Source of the DNA: Spirochaetes bacterium GWE1_32_154
GTDB taxonomy: Bacteria; Spirochaetota; GWE2-31-10
NCBI GenBank assembly: GCA_001829315.1
Contig: MIAY01000036.1
Coordinates: 1 to 64,000 of the forward strand
DNA: 64,000 bases
Reading direction: 5' to 3'
The notes under the pieces are model-generated. The model had not been told where the DNA came from, did not search any database, and worked only from the letters and a program-made list of their open reading frames with translations. Positions 43,640 to 53,167 of the stretch are shown here, piece by piece. Both the position numbers and the translations under genes were made by a program. Each line of letters begins with the position of its first letter. Positions within the stretch are counted from its first letter, which is position 1.

Positions 43640-44002
43640 ATGAAAGTCGAAATACAACACTATATTTCCCAATTTCCAGAGAATATTCAACAAAAACTTT
43701 TGCGAATTAGAGAAATATTATATGAAGAAGTTCCTGATGCAGATGAAGCAATAAAATATCAGTTGCCAACTATTATCTGGCATGGGAATTTAATTCACTA
43801 TGGAGCTTTTAAAAACCATATCGGTATATATCCATCGCCAAATGTATTGGAGCAATTAAAGGAAGAAATAAAAGAATACACCACAAGTAAAGGGGCGATA
43901 CAATTTAATAACGTAAAAGAACTACCTGAAGATCTTATCCGTAAAATAGTCATAATGAGAAAAATAGAGAAAACAGAAGAAATTAATAAATCGAAGGTTT
44001 AA
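43640..44002 (+). CDS. DUF1801 (YdhG/frataxin-like fold) protein
   Basis: A 120-residue cytosolic protein of the DUF1801/YdhG family: YISQFPENIQQKLLRIREIL, DADEAIKYQLPTI, then HIGIYPSPNVLEQL and KGAIQFNNVKELPEDLIRKI. A member in Bacillus is named an iron chaperone, but the general function is unproven. The start is fixed by AGGAGG 6 bases before ATG. It stands alone, with a seven-G run in the upstream region at about 43578. Confidence 0.85.
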   Translation: MKVEIQHYISQFPENIQQKLLRIREILYEEVPDADEAIKYQLPTIIWHGNLIHYGAFKNHIGIYPSPNVLEQLKEEIKEYTTSKGAIQFNNVKELPEDLIRKIVIMRKIEKTEEINKSKV

Positions 44003-44040
44003 AAAAGTTGCAAAAAAACCAGAGTGTGTATTCAATACAA

Positions 44041-44907
44041 TTATATATACTGCAAAACAGATTTTGGAGGTTCTTCATTAAAAAGCACCTCTGATTGTTT
44101 CTGTGAAATAATAATGTTTGCATTTTTTTCAAGTTCAGCTCTCAATTCTTCAGCAGACTGAATGATATATTCTCTATTAATTACTTCGTTTTTATTCTCA
44201 ACCACATATTCACGAACTGATTTGTTAATCAGAATCCATCTGGTTTCCGGGTGTACTTTAATCACAAGACGCTGAGCTGTAAATGGTGATAATTGTGAAG
44301 TTGTATGAAAATGATTACCGATGATAAAATCTTCGTATTCAAATTGTTCAAGAGTAAATTCATATAGATTACTCCACTCATCATTTTTTAAAATTTGAAG
44401 CAACCAATTGTCCGGTTCTTGTATTCCGCTGAAAGTGATTTCAGGTTTCTGCAGAATGAGCTTAAAGTCTAACCCTCCATGATTTTGAATGTACTGATTT
44501 TCGAGGCGATGCGGTTTTTGTATACAGGTTCCTCCAAAACCGGCATCAACGAGGTATATTTGATTCTCACATTCAACAAGCAGTATTTGATGAGTACGCG
44601 GTTTTCCCGGAGCCAAACGATTTCGTGCCATAAGCGGTCTGACTTTAAAACCAATTTGCTTCAAAATGCTGTATAATAAACCGTTTAGTTCAAAACACCA
44701 GCCACCTCTTTTCTGATTGACCATTTTATCAAATAGCTTATCGTGTTGCAGTGAAGTTTCACCGGTTAAAAACACATCAAAGTTCTCAAATGGAAATGTC
44801 AGAATGTGCCTGTTATGTAATGCTGATAATGTTTTAAAATCAACTACCGGATGATCAAGACCGGTTTGATTCCAATTTACATATTCAAGATATTTGTTTA
44901 AATCCAT
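44041..44907 (-). CDS. nat: Arylamine N-acetyltransferase
   Basis: A 288-residue NAT-family enzyme with the Cys-His-Asp triad Cys71 (KRGGWCFELN), His106 (PRTHQILL) and Asp121 (YLVDAGFGG). It transfers acetyl from acetyl-CoA to aromatic amines or hydrazines; homologues also catalyse amide formation in antibiotic synthesis. It is a single gene with AGAGG before ATG. An imperfect hairpin lies 34-72 bases upstream. Confidence 0.92.
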   Translation of the reverse strand: MDLNKYLEYVNWNQTGLDHPVVDFKTLSALHNRHILTFPFENFDVFLTGETSLQHDKLFDKMVNQKRGGWCFELNGLLYSILKQIGFKVRPLMARNRLAPGKPRTHQILLVECENQIYLVDAGFGGTCIQKPHRLENQYIQNHGGLDFKLILQKPEITFSGIQEPDNWLLQILKNDEWSNLYEFTLEQFEYEDFIIGNHFHTTSQLSPFTAQRLVIKVHPETRWILINKSVREYVVENKNEVINREYIIQSAEELRAELEKNANIIISQKQSEVLFNEEPPKSVLQYI

Positions 44908-44940
44908 TGATGACCTCTTTCTATTTTTTTAATATTTATA

Positions 44941-44979
44941 CATCATAATATCGTCCTCATGAATGAGGATATTATGATG
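44941..44979. promoter_or_regulatory. Hairpin/operator candidate upstream of nat
   Basis: A 39-base inverted repeat (CATCATAATATC...CCTCAT and ATGAGGATATTATGATG) has a 3-base bulge and a 2-base loop. It lies between the nat start and the modABC region. It could be an operator or, if transcribed, a leader hairpin. Confidence 0.45.
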
Positions 44980-45093
44980 TGAACCGGTATTTTGTCAAGT
45001 AAACTTATGAATCTTTTTTAGTGTTAAAAGAGAAGTAATAATATACCATGTTTTTTGACATTCGTAGTAATAATAAGTAATTCTTTGTATATA

Positions 45094-45214
45094 GATGCTC
45101 TTGCAAAAATCATGAGTACTTGATTTTTTCTTTCGCCATATGCGATAAAATCGCATTAGTGGTTGCTTCTTGCAAAAATTCGAGATAAAAAGAGTATTTT
45201 TGCAAGAAGCTCTA
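45094..45214 (+). repeat. Dispersed nested-hairpin element, copy 4
   Basis: A nearly complete element in plus orientation: GCTCTTGCAAAAATCA, TGATTTTTTC, the palindrome ATGCGAT-AAA-ATCGCAT, then the strong hairpin GCTTCTTGCAAAAA/TTTTTGCAAGAAGC. It lies in the nat-modA intergenic region. The other bases of 44980-45389 show no gene. Confidence 0.8.
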
Positions 45215-45389
45215 TAGAGGATATAATTATCGATTTAAAGTGGTTCATAAATGTATTAAACATTAATGATTCATACATTCAGGTAAGCACTCTATAATTG
45301 TTTATTCTATAGATGCTTTATCTGCTTGTTTAATATGTTTTTATGCCTGGTATGGCGTTTGCTATAAACATACAAAAAGGAGCTTCATT

Positions 45390-46175
45390 ATGAGACAATA
45401 TGGTATGTTTGTATGTTTAGCAATTGCTTTTTATTTGACAATCGGACTAAATGCCCGGGATAATATCACAAAAAAAGTTGATGGAGTACTTACTGTTGCA
45501 GCAGCTGCCGATCTTGCATTGGCATTTAATGAAATTGGTGAGTCGTTTGAACAAACAACAGGCACTCCAGTAAAGATTATTTTTTCTTCATCCGGGACGG
45601 CAAGAGAACAGATTGCAAACGGAGCACCTTATGATGTCTATGCATCAGCGAATGTCAACTTTGTTGATGAGCTCATTAAAAAAGATTGCATAATTGCAGA
45701 TACAAAGGAGCTATATGGCATTGGCAGGGTGGTACTTGCAATTAAAAAAAACAGCACGCTTAAAATTGACGATGTAAAGGATTTGTTAAAACCCGACTTC
45801 AAAAAAATATCAATAGCAGATCCGTCACACGCACCGTATGGCTTGGCAGTAAAGGAAACATTGCAATCACTCGAATTGTGGGAAAAAATGGAATCTAAAT
45901 TTGTCTACGGCAAGGATATTCAGCATTCGCTGACACTTTTAAAAACAGGTAATGTTGAGGCAGGATTTATATCATTATCGGTTGTGAATAATGAAGAATA
46001 TAATTTTATTATACTGGATGATGCACTTCATAATTCTCTCAGGCAGGCAATAGCAGTTGTGAAAGGGACAAAATTTGAAAAAGAAGCACGTGCATTTATC
46101 AAATACGTTAATGGCCAAAACGGAAGACCAATCATGAAAAAATACGGATTTGTTCTGCCTGATGAAATAAAATGA
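45390..46175 (+). CDS. modA: Molybdate ABC transporter substrate-binding protein
   Basis: A 261-residue periplasmic protein with a signal peptide (about residues 1-23) and the ModA pattern TVAAAADLALAFNEIGESFE, IIFSSSGTAREQIANGAPYDVYASA and IADPSHAPYG, the residues that hold molybdate or tungstate. Mo or W cofactors would supply enzymes encoded elsewhere. AAAGGAG precedes the ATG. It is the first gene of modABC and overlaps modB by 4 bases. Confidence 0.93.
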   Translation: MRQYGMFVCLAIAFYLTIGLNARDNITKKVDGVLTVAAAADLALAFNEIGESFEQTTGTPVKIIFSSSGTAREQIANGAPYDVYASANVNFVDELIKKDCIIADTKELYGIGRVVLAIKKNSTLKIDDVKDLLKPDFKKISIADPSHAPYGLAVKETLQSLELWEKMESKFVYGKDIQHSLTLLKTGNVEAGFISLSVVNNEEYNFIILDDALHNSLRQAIAVVKGTKFEKEARAFIKYVNGQNGRPIMKKYGFVLPDEIK

Positions 46176-46852
46176 TGATACAGCATATAAACCTGTTTCC
46201 ATTATATTTATCTTTTAAAGTGGCTTTAATCTCGACTATGCTCTGTATTATAGTCGGGATGCCACTCTCTTATTGTCTTGCACGGAAACAGAACCATGTA
46301 TCTGATTTTTTTGAGTCTCTGACCAATCTTCCAATAGTTCTGCCACCTACCGTGCTGGGTTATTACATACTGGTATTGCTAGGCAGACAATCCCCTGTTG
46401 GCAGGTTTCTTGAAGATCGTTTTGATATTATGCTTGTTTTTAATCAGACAGGTGCGGTTATTGCATCAACTATTGTTGCACTACCGTATATAATTAAATC
46501 TTCGCGAGTGGCATTGAGCGGTATAAACAGTGATTATATACATGCTGCCAGGATATTGGGAAGAAGTGAGATCAATATTTTTTTTACGATAATTGTACCG
46601 ATAGCATGGCCCGGGATATTTGCCGGTATCTCGATGGCGTTTGTGAGGGCACTTGGAGATTTCGGTGCCACATTGATGGTCGCCGGAAGTATTCCCGATA
46701 AAACGCTTACGATGAGTATCGCCATTTACGATGCTCTTCAGGCAGGAAATGAAGATATGGCTAACAGTATGGTTTTTATCATGACTATCATTGCAGTGTC
46801 TGTCCTGTTTGTAGTGAACCGTCTGGAAAAAAAATTACACAGGTGGGAGTGA
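46172..46852 (+). CDS. modB: Molybdate ABC transporter permease
   Basis: A 226-residue permease with five to six helices. The EAA-type loop IHAARILGRSEINIFFTIIVPIAWPGI and the region RALGDFGATLMVAGSIPDKT match ModB. The start overlaps the modA stop (ATGA). It works with ModC to import molybdate. Confidence 0.93.
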   Translation: MMIQHINLFPLYLSFKVALISTMLCIIVGMPLSYCLARKQNHVSDFFESLTNLPIVLPPTVLGYYILVLLGRQSPVGRFLEDRFDIMLVFNQTGAVIASTIVALPYIIKSSRVALSGINSDYIHAARILGRSEINIFFTIIVPIAWPGIFAGISMAFVRALGDFGATLMVAGSIPDKTLTMSIAIYDALQAGNEDMANSMVFIMTIIAVSVLFVVNRLEKKLHRWE

Positions 46853-46856
46853 AATT

Positions 46857-47924
46857 ATGCTTGAAGTAAATATTCATAAACAACTTGGTAATTTTAATCT
46901 TTCCATGTCATTCAGCTCAGACAAAGGTGTTCTCGGTATACTCGGCGCATCAGGATCAGGAAAAAGTATAACATTAAAATGTATATCCGGACTTGTCACC
47001 CCCGACTCCGGCAGTGTCAGGATAAACGGTAAAGAAGTCTTTAACAGTGAACAAAAAATTAATATTCCGCCACGGCAACGTAAAATCGGGTATGTATTTC
47101 AAAACTATGCACTTTTCCCACATTTAAACGTCTATAAGAATATCGAATACGGCCTCTACACAACGGATGATGTGGCAAAAAGAAAAAAAGTAGCAGAAAT
47201 GATTGAGCGGGTACACCTTACCGGATTGGAAAAAAGACTTCCATCCCGGTTGTCGGGAGGGCAGCAGCAGCGTGTTGCACTTGCAAGAACATTGATTACC
47301 GAACCGGAACTCCTTCTTCTTGATGAGCCTCTATCTGCATTGGATGTTCATATAAAACATACTGTACAGAAAGAACTCATAGATATCATTAGGAATAATT
47401 ATAATGGAATAACACTTCTTGTAACGCATAATATTGAAGAGGCATTCAGTATGTCACATAATATAATGGTAATGGATAAGGGATTATCCACTCAATACGG
47501 CACAAAACATGAGATAATTCAAAATCCGGTGTCAGTTTCTTCTGCACGACTAACCGGCTGTAAAAATATATTTGAAGCTGAAATAATAGGGGAAGATCAG
47601 GTGTTTTATACTGTACTTTTACAGGGTTTAATAGTGCGTTTAAACAAGAAAAGAACATATGCACTAACGAAAGTGATGCTTGGTATAAGAGCGCATCACA
47701 TAATTATCAATCCGAAAGACAAGCCGGATACAAACCTGTTTGAAGCTGAAGTTATTTCTACGATTGAAGGAGTATTTTCAACGACATTAGTTTTACAGAC
47801 CGGGGAAGTTACATTTGAAATGACTGTGGCAAAGTCTGACTGTCCGAATATTTCTAATTGTACAAAAAGAACCAAAACTATTTATCTGCCACCGGATAAA
47901 CTTTTCCTCATGAATGAGAACTGA
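46857..47924 (+). CDS. modC: Molybdate ABC transporter ATP-binding protein
   Basis: A 355-residue ABC ATPase with Walker A GASGSGKS, signature LSGGQQQR and Walker B LLLLDEPLSALD. The C-terminal TOBE-like region (about 230-350) is where ModC family proteins bind oxyanion or contact the partner subunit. GGGAG precedes ATG and the gap from modB is 4 bases. A CCCCT/AGGGG hairpin lies about 40 bases after the stop. Confidence 0.92.
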   Translation: MLEVNIHKQLGNFNLSMSFSSDKGVLGILGASGSGKSITLKCISGLVTPDSGSVRINGKEVFNSEQKINIPPRQRKIGYVFQNYALFPHLNVYKNIEYGLYTTDDVAKRKKVAEMIERVHLTGLEKRLPSRLSGGQQQRVALARTLITEPELLLLDEPLSALDVHIKHTVQKELIDIIRNNYNGITLLVTHNIEEAFSMSHNIMVMDKGLSTQYGTKHEIIQNPVSVSSARLTGCKNIFEAEIIGEDQVFYTVLLQGLIVRLNKKRTYALTKVMLGIRAHHIIINPKDKPDTNLFEAEVISTIEGVFSTTLVLQTGEVTFEMTVAKSDCPNISNCTKRTKTIYLPPDKLFLMNEN

Positions 47925-47958
47925 AGTTTTAATGCGAGGATGTTAAAAAATGTTAAAT

Positions 47959-47994
47959 GTCTCAATCCCCTTTAAATCAGGGGCAAATTCAGAT
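47959..47994 (+). other. Single CRISPR-repeat-like palindrome or modC terminator
   Basis: The stretch begins GTCTCAATCCCCTTTAAATC and contains CCCCT/AGGGG arms, as some CRISPR repeats do. No second copy and no cas gene are visible, so it is not an array. It may simply be the modC transcript-end hairpin. Confidence 0.25.
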
Positions 47995-48110
47995 GATAGA
48001 CCCATAATTTGAACTTATATATATTAGTTCAACAAATTCTAATGATATAACAAAATTAGCAATCAAAAAAGTGTAGTTTACAATATATCGTTCAACTTTT
48101 TTAGTTAAAT

Positions 48111-48274
48111 TTAGTTATTTGTATCTGTAGAATTGTCATAAATTAAATAATAAACCTCAGAAGTATCTCCTAAGGGAAAACTTTCAGTTTTAGGAATATA
48201 ATTTTTCAAATATAATGAAAAAACTTTATAGTATCTGCTATTAACTTGACCTGAATGAGATGGAATTTCTAATT
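48111..48274 (-). pseudogene. Unidentified gene remnant
   Basis: A minus-strand frame with no start reads VKLEIPSHSGQVNSRYYKVF and on to EVYYLIYDNSTDTNN and a stop. It has normal amino acid composition but no recognised family. It abuts the truncated antitoxin in a different frame, as if two gene fragments were joined by a deletion. Confidence 0.4.
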
Positions 48275-48403
48275 TTACATTAAAAATCCATTTTGTGTAA
48301 TAATAATCGGACTATGATTATCATTAACATGATTTAGCATTTCACCAGCATTTGTTTTAATATACGAAATCGGTTTTATATCATTCTTATAGTTAACATT
48401 CAT
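48275..48403 (-). pseudogene. Phd/YefM-type antitoxin, C-terminally truncated
   Basis: A 42-codon frame starts MNVNYKNDIKPISYIKTNAG, followed by EMLNHVNDNHSPIIITQNGF, the N-terminal DNA-binding half of Phd/YefM antitoxins (usually 75-90 residues). It then stops early, and no toxin gene follows. It is most likely a decayed toxin-antitoxin locus. Confidence 0.6.
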
Positions 48404-48452
48404 TAAAATCCCCTAAGCCTGTATGTTTATAAGCCTTCTTTTTCATTCGAGG

Positions 48453-49163
48453 TTAGATCGTATTTGTAGAAGTATGAGTTATTGTATGTCTCTCGGGATG
48501 TTTTCTATATTCGATGGAAATGTACGTATATAGCACTCCTGAGAGGAAAATTACTATAGTTGGAAATAGTATTGATAAAAACCCATAATATTTGCTCAGT
48601 AATCCACTAAAAAAAGCTCCGAGAAGAAAACTGAAAAATATCGAGCTATGAAGTCTAACCTGAACGTGATTGATTTTTTTTGCAGATAAGAAGCAACCTA
48701 AGGCTGCTCCAAGATCGGTTAGTAACCCGGTCAAATGTGTTGTTCTGATAATTGAATTACTGTATGTCGTAACCAAAGCGTTTTGCAGTCCGGAACTGAA
48801 AGAAATTAAAATAACACTAAGAAACGGTAGTTTTATTACATGCAATAGTATTGAAACAAATAAACAAGCAGATTCCACTAATAAAGCAACGCCATATCTT
48901 CTTCCAAAATATAATGATCTTCCTTGAATTATTAACCCGCTTAAAGTTGCTCCAAAAAAGAAAAATAAAATAATACATAAAGATTGAATCAGTTTATTTA
49001 ATTCTAAAGATGATAAAGAGTGTGCAAATAGTGATAATGTTCCTGTTATATGTGATACTGCATATTGATCATTTCCAAATAATACGACTCCATTAATAAA
49101 ACCTGCACAAAATGCAAGTAGTATTGAACCGGCAAGAATCCATTTTGGAATTTTAGAAATCAT
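48453..49163 (-). CDS. YoaK/DUF1275 family membrane protein
   Basis: About 236 residues and six membrane helices, with DUF1275 signatures GFINGVVLFG, SHITGTLS, LISFSSGLQNALVTTYS and RTTHLTGLLTDLG. The function of the family is unknown. The start at 49163 is chosen because TGGAG precedes it by 6 bases; the ATG at 49175 has none. Single gene. Confidence 0.85.
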   Translation of the reverse strand: MISKIPKWILAGSILLAFCAGFINGVVLFGNDQYAVSHITGTLSLFAHSLSSLELNKLIQSLCIILFFFFGATLSGLIIQGRSLYFGRRYGVALLVESACLFVSILLHVIKLPFLSVILISFSSGLQNALVTTYSNSIIRTTHLTGLLTDLGAALGCFLSAKKINHVQVRLHSSIFFSFLLGAFFSGLLSKYYGFLSILFPTIVIFLSGVLYTYISIEYRKHPERHTITHTSTNTI

Positions 49164-49203
49164 CATATTCTCCATTAAAAAAAGCAGTGAACAGGAAAAA
49201 AAT

Positions 49204-50241
49204 CTATTTTTTCTTTAACTCATCAATTGTTTTTAAAAGTTTCATTATCTCAGCCGCATTTTTAGCATTTTTTGCATCCCTTTCAGTTATTTCCTGTCGG
49301 TCTTTTGTAACAACAGTGCCAATAAGTGCAGATAGATTAGTCATATACGCAACATGGTCACCATTTGCTTTATATGTTTTTTTTAACGCATTATATTGCT
49401 TGAATATTTCGGTATTACTTTTAAAATTTGACTCAATGATAGTATCAAGTGTTTTTATCGATGGCGCTATATTAATACTTCCCGAAGGTATTATAACGCT
49501 TGATTTTTCTGCTATAGTTTTCTTCAAGCCGGTAATTTCCTTGTTTTTTTTTGCTAACTCAGTTTTGTATTTTTTTTCCAGTGCTTTGTTATCCGTCGGT
49601 GAATTTTTATCTTCTTTGACCGGTGTAATGTTACTTAATTCTGTAGAGATAAGTTCAATTTGTTTGCCATTTGAAAATGCTTCATTAATTCGTTCTAAGC
49701 TTTTTTTATCATCACTATATATAGAAATGAGCTGTTCCTTTGTTGAATCAAAAAAACTGTTTATGGTTTCATTAATTTCATCAATTTTTTTTTCGGTATC
49801 TTCTAATTTCATTATTAAATTATTATTTTCATCATTTTTTTTAATAAGTTGAGTATAAATTTCTTTATTTTTTGCCTCATTATCTTTTTCTTTTTTTAGA
49901 ACTTCATTTTTTTCTTTTTGATTTATAGCAAGTTTTTTTTCATTTTCAACAACTTTTTTTTTAATCATTGCAATTTGCTCATCAAGTTCTTTTCGTTCTT
50001 CTTTACTGATTTTTTTGGAAGAACCTTGTTTAACTTTTTCATTAAGCATTTTTAACAATTCATTTTTTTCATTGAGAAGTAATTCACTTTCAGTTCTGTT
50101 AAGCAGACTCATGTAAAATTCCGGTTCTTCAATTACTACTTGAGATTTTTTATCTTTTAAATAAACAAGTGTCATTTGCATTAAAAAAAATAGTAAAACC
50201 CCTGCAATTATCAAAATTATCATATTTAATAAACTTCTCAT
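49204..50241 (-). CDS. Single-pass membrane coiled-coil protein, function unknown
   Basis: A 345-residue protein with one N-terminal membrane helix (about 5-28, MIILIIAGVLLFFLMQMTLV) and a very Lys/Glu-rich, heptad-bearing body (about 45-150 and 215-250), predicted to be a long coiled coil. The C-terminal part is less repetitive and contains FKQYNALKKTYKANGDHVAY. No family is recognised. It starts 10 bases after the cyclase gene stop with AAGGA before ATG, so it is co-transcribed and may be a partner or scaffold for the cyclase. Confidence 0.6.
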   Translation of the reverse strand: MRSLLNMIILIIAGVLLFFLMQMTLVYLKDKKSQVVIEEPEFYMSLLNRTESELLLNEKNELLKMLNEKVKQGSSKKISKEERKELDEQIAMIKKKVVENEKKLAINQKEKNEVLKKEKDNEAKNKEIYTQLIKKNDENNNLIMKLEDTEKKIDEINETINSFFDSTKEQLISIYSDDKKSLERINEAFSNGKQIELISTELSNITPVKEDKNSPTDNKALEKKYKTELAKKNKEITGLKKTIAEKSSVIIPSGSINIAPSIKTLDTIIESNFKSNTEIFKQYNALKKTYKANGDHVAYMTNLSALIGTVVTKDRQEITERDAKNAKNAAEIMKLLKTIDELKKK

Positions 50242-50251
50242 ATTTTAATCC

Positions 50252-52144
50252 TTATTTATCTAATTCTCGTGCTAGTAATTTGTTTAGTAACCAGTCATCT
50301 GAAGGCGTTTTGAGTTCAAAATTAATTTTACCGGTAAATAATTGTATATTCTTTTCAAACAATTCATAATCTTCAAATTTGAGCATAAGCTTCAAAAATT
50401 GTTTTGCCGGATGAAATGAATATGTAGTATCAAGTTCTGCAAAGTCCTTTATTAGTTTATACCAAACAGTTTTAATTGTTTCATACGCATCTATATTGCC
50501 TTCGATTTTGTATTTTTTCCATAATACAATGCTATTTTTAAATTCATTATATGATTTAAAAAAACGTTCTAATGCCAGATGATTTAAAGGTTGTTTCCAA
50601 CCGGATAATTGAATATTTGTCCCGATCGACTTATACAAAGTAAAAATCTTTCCTGATTCTTCCTTGCCTTTTGTTCGTGCTTCATCAAGAATTAAGAATG
50701 AGTAATCGAACAATTCTTTAATTTTCTGATTATCTTGTATGGAAATTAACGAGTTTACCATTTTATAAGTGTTTTCATTAATGAGTATGTTGGTGTAATA
50801 TTGTTTATTTAAACCTTCAAATCGTGAAGCAGTATTAACCGGATCACCAATAATTCCGTATTCAAAATTATCAGGAGTTCCATAAAGTCCTTCATTAACA
50901 ACACCTGAGTCAATTCCAATTCTGAAATTAAAATCTATTTCAAATTGTTTCACGTTTGAAGGATTATATTCTTTATTTAATTCGTTTTTTAATGTGTCAA
51001 CAGACTCAAGAATCTCAATTGCTGATTTGATTGCATTAATTGCTGAGAAAGGTTTATTTTTATCATTGTCTTTGAATGTAATTAATGCAGCATCGCCAAG
51101 AAGTTTTCTGATTTCACCGTTATATTTTTTGATGATTTCACCAACCATTGAGAAAATAGCAATACCGATTTTCATGCTTTTTGCTTTATGTTTTTCTGAA
51201 ATAGTTGTGAAGCCTTTAATATCAAGAAACATAACAGAACAATTAATTTCATGTTGTTCAGTAATCGCTTTATTTCCGGTAATTGTCCCAATAAAAAATT
51301 CATTATTAGTAACACCTTTGACTACATTTTTTAAATCAATAAGTGCATTATTTAAATCAATTGATGAAATATTTAAATCGTTTACTTCAATAAAATCAGA
51401 ATTGACTCCTTTTAACGCTTCACCGATAACACCGTGAGTTCTTATATTGGTACTTTCATCCCGTAACATTCCGCTAATTGTTTTAATATCAAAAGCGGCT
51501 TTCGCGGTCAGTCTGATTTTAAAAATTGCGATAATACTTAAAATAAGAAATAACCATGCTATAAAAAATATTCGTGTTATATCTATTAAATAGAAGAAAT
51601 CAGAAGTTTTATTACCAATCAGTATTATAGGATAGACAAGTTCAGAGTCTGAACGGGAAAGAGATTTTCTGATACCTGTTTTAGAAATTTCAATAAGTCC
51701 AAGATATTGTATGTTATTAATTGAAAAATTAATCAGAGTGTCATTGGTATTTGAAACAAGGTTTTTGTATATTGTATAATTATCATTCTCAAGTAACTGG
51801 AAATTCTGATCAGTTTTCTTTCCGCCTTTTATAGTATTATCAGGGAAAATGAAAAATATTGTAGAATCATCATATCGGGCTTTATATAAATACGATTTTT
51901 CAAGGTAATTAAAACACTCATCAGCAAACTGTTTATAGTCAAGTTTAACTTTTTCTTCCAGTGACGCTATGCCCGTTGAAAGCTCGAATTGAAGAATATC
52001 AATTTCATTTTTAAAGCGGTCAGTACCATAACTTATAAAAATTTTTTTAATTACTGATTCAAAAATAACAAATACAGAGATAAATATAAATATAAATGCA
52101 ATAATATCATAGAATAATAATGACTTGCTTAGTTTTTGTTTCAT
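50252..52144 (-). CDS. Class III adenylate/guanylate cyclase with extracytoplasmic sensor domain
   Basis: A 630-residue receptor cyclase. A helix at about 15-33 and another at about 192-213 bracket a 155-residue extracytoplasmic domain of CACHE-like size. The CHD catalytic domain spans about 300-470: metal Asp residues in VMFLDIKGFTTI and RKLLGDAALITF, and transition-state residues in IIGDPVNTASRFEG. A C-terminal helical extension (about 500-630) is additional. It probably senses a periplasmic ligand and makes a cyclic nucleotide. The coiled-coil protein gene follows directly. Confidence 0.87.
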   Translation of the reverse strand: MKQKLSKSLLFYDIIAFIFIFISVFVIFESVIKKIFISYGTDRFKNEIDILQFELSTGIASLEEKVKLDYKQFADECFNYLEKSYLYKARYDDSTIFFIFPDNTIKGGKKTDQNFQLLENDNYTIYKNLVSNTNDTLINFSINNIQYLGLIEISKTGIRKSLSRSDSELVYPIILIGNKTSDFFYLIDITRIFFIAWLFLILSIIAIFKIRLTAKAAFDIKTISGMLRDESTNIRTHGVIGEALKGVNSDFIEVNDLNISSIDLNNALIDLKNVVKGVTNNEFFIGTITGNKAITEQHEINCSVMFLDIKGFTTISEKHKAKSMKIGIAIFSMVGEIIKKYNGEIRKLLGDAALITFKDNDKNKPFSAINAIKSAIEILESVDTLKNELNKEYNPSNVKQFEIDFNFRIGIDSGVVNEGLYGTPDNFEYGIIGDPVNTASRFEGLNKQYYTNILINENTYKMVNSLISIQDNQKIKELFDYSFLILDEARTKGKEESGKIFTLYKSIGTNIQLSGWKQPLNHLALERFFKSYNEFKNSIVLWKKYKIEGNIDAYETIKTVWYKLIKDFAELDTTYSFHPAKQFLKLMLKFEDYELFEKNIQLFTGKINFELKTPSDDWLLNKLLARELDK

Positions 52145-52276
52145 TTTGAGTCCCGATTGGTAGTGAAAATATACTGTATTCTAATAGAAACTTTCATTTT
52201 GGTAAATAGTATTTACAATTTTTTTTTTAATTGATAATTTATATGATATAATTAACTTTTTTGGGGGCATTGGCAT

Positions 52277-53167
52277 ATGCAGAAGTTTATATTCTCTTTG
52301 TTTTTTATTTTTTCCTTGTTCTTAGCATATTCACAAGATATTAATAAAGTATATTCAATAGCTGTTTTGCCGGTTTATAATTTATCATATTCAGTTAATC
52401 AAAGTGATTTAGAAGAAACGTTAAATTCAATTACTGATGAAATCAAAAAGAATTCAGGGTTTAAAGTAATTGATAGAGATGATACAGTTATAGCGTTAAA
52501 GAAAAAAAAGATTTCAATAGATTCAATCTTACTTGATAGTGATCTTACCGATATAATTAATAAACTTAATGTTGATTTTGTATTTTATAATATCGTCGCA
52601 ATTGATGAGAAAAAAGTTATTACCATTTATTCAAAAACAATAAATAAAAAGAATGAAATTGTAACCGTTGAAAAATCGCTTAGAAATATTAAGGTGATTA
52701 AAAATTATTTTAAAGCATCAATAGTAGAAGCTGTCAAAACAATAGAAAAAGATACCAATATTAAATTAAATTTACCAACTATAAATATTACTGATCTTAC
52801 TCTCACCAATAAAATTGGTATTGCCAATATTGGAGCCGGGACTGTTTTTATTGCTACAGGACTGTCTATATTCATATTTGATACTGCTTATTATTTTGAT
52901 TCGGTGAGAGATGCAAGGAGTAAATATACAAATTATACAATCACATACGATGAATATCTTTCAATATACAATACTAATTTAGGTTTGTTTGTGTCCGGTG
53001 TCAGTTTGATGTCGTTAGGGGTAGTGCTGGTTTCGATTGGCGTGCCTTTGTTTCTTTATAAAAGTGCAGATAAAGAAATCTCATTGGATATTAAAGTCGG
53101 ACAGACAACGCAACTTGCGTTACGGTATTCATTTGATTTTTCATTTACTAAAGGAGGGGGGCGATGA
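52277..53167 (+). CDS. Secreted/membrane protein with TolB/CsgG-like N-terminal domain
   Basis: A 296-residue protein with a signal peptide (about 1-20, ending LAYSQD). The mature N-terminus YSIAVLPVYNLS followed by a FKVIDRDDTVIAL segment resembles the alpha/beta domain of TolB-N/CsgG-like proteins. Residues about 180-255 contain two hydrophobic segments around a YYFDSVRDARSKY loop. The C-terminus ends in beta-rich TQLALRYSFDFSF. The function is unknown. It overlaps the next gene (ATGA), so the pair is coupled and may act together in the envelope. The upstream site is an unusual GGGGGC. Confidence 0.6.
   Translation: MQKFIFSLFFIFSLFLAYSQDINKVYSIAVLPVYNLSYSVNQSDLEETLNSITDEIKKNSGFKVIDRDDTVIALKKKKISIDSILLDSDLTDIINKLNVDFVFYNIVAIDEKKVITIYSKTINKKNEIVTVEKSLRNIKVIKNYFKASIVEAVKTIEKDTNIKLNLPTINITDLTLTNKIGIANIGAGTVFIATGLSIFIFDTAYYFDSVRDARSKYTNYTITYDEYLSIYNTNLGLFVSGVSLMSLGVVLVSIGVPLFLYKSADKEISLDIKVGQTTQLALRYSFDFSFTKGGGR

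Noticed and set aside
44980-45389. A ModE operator or Mo-cofactor riboswitch before modA
   Set aside because: No ModE-type palindrome or conserved riboswitch helix could be identified; the only structure there is the dispersed repeat.
47959-47994. A CRISPR array after modC
   Set aside because: Only a single repeat-like unit is present, with no spacers or cas genes nearby.
49187-49852. 221-residue plus-strand ORF opposite the coiled-coil gene
   Set aside because: It is the antisense image of a Lys/Glu-rich coiled coil, which always gives Phe/Ser-rich open frames; there is no ribosome binding site.
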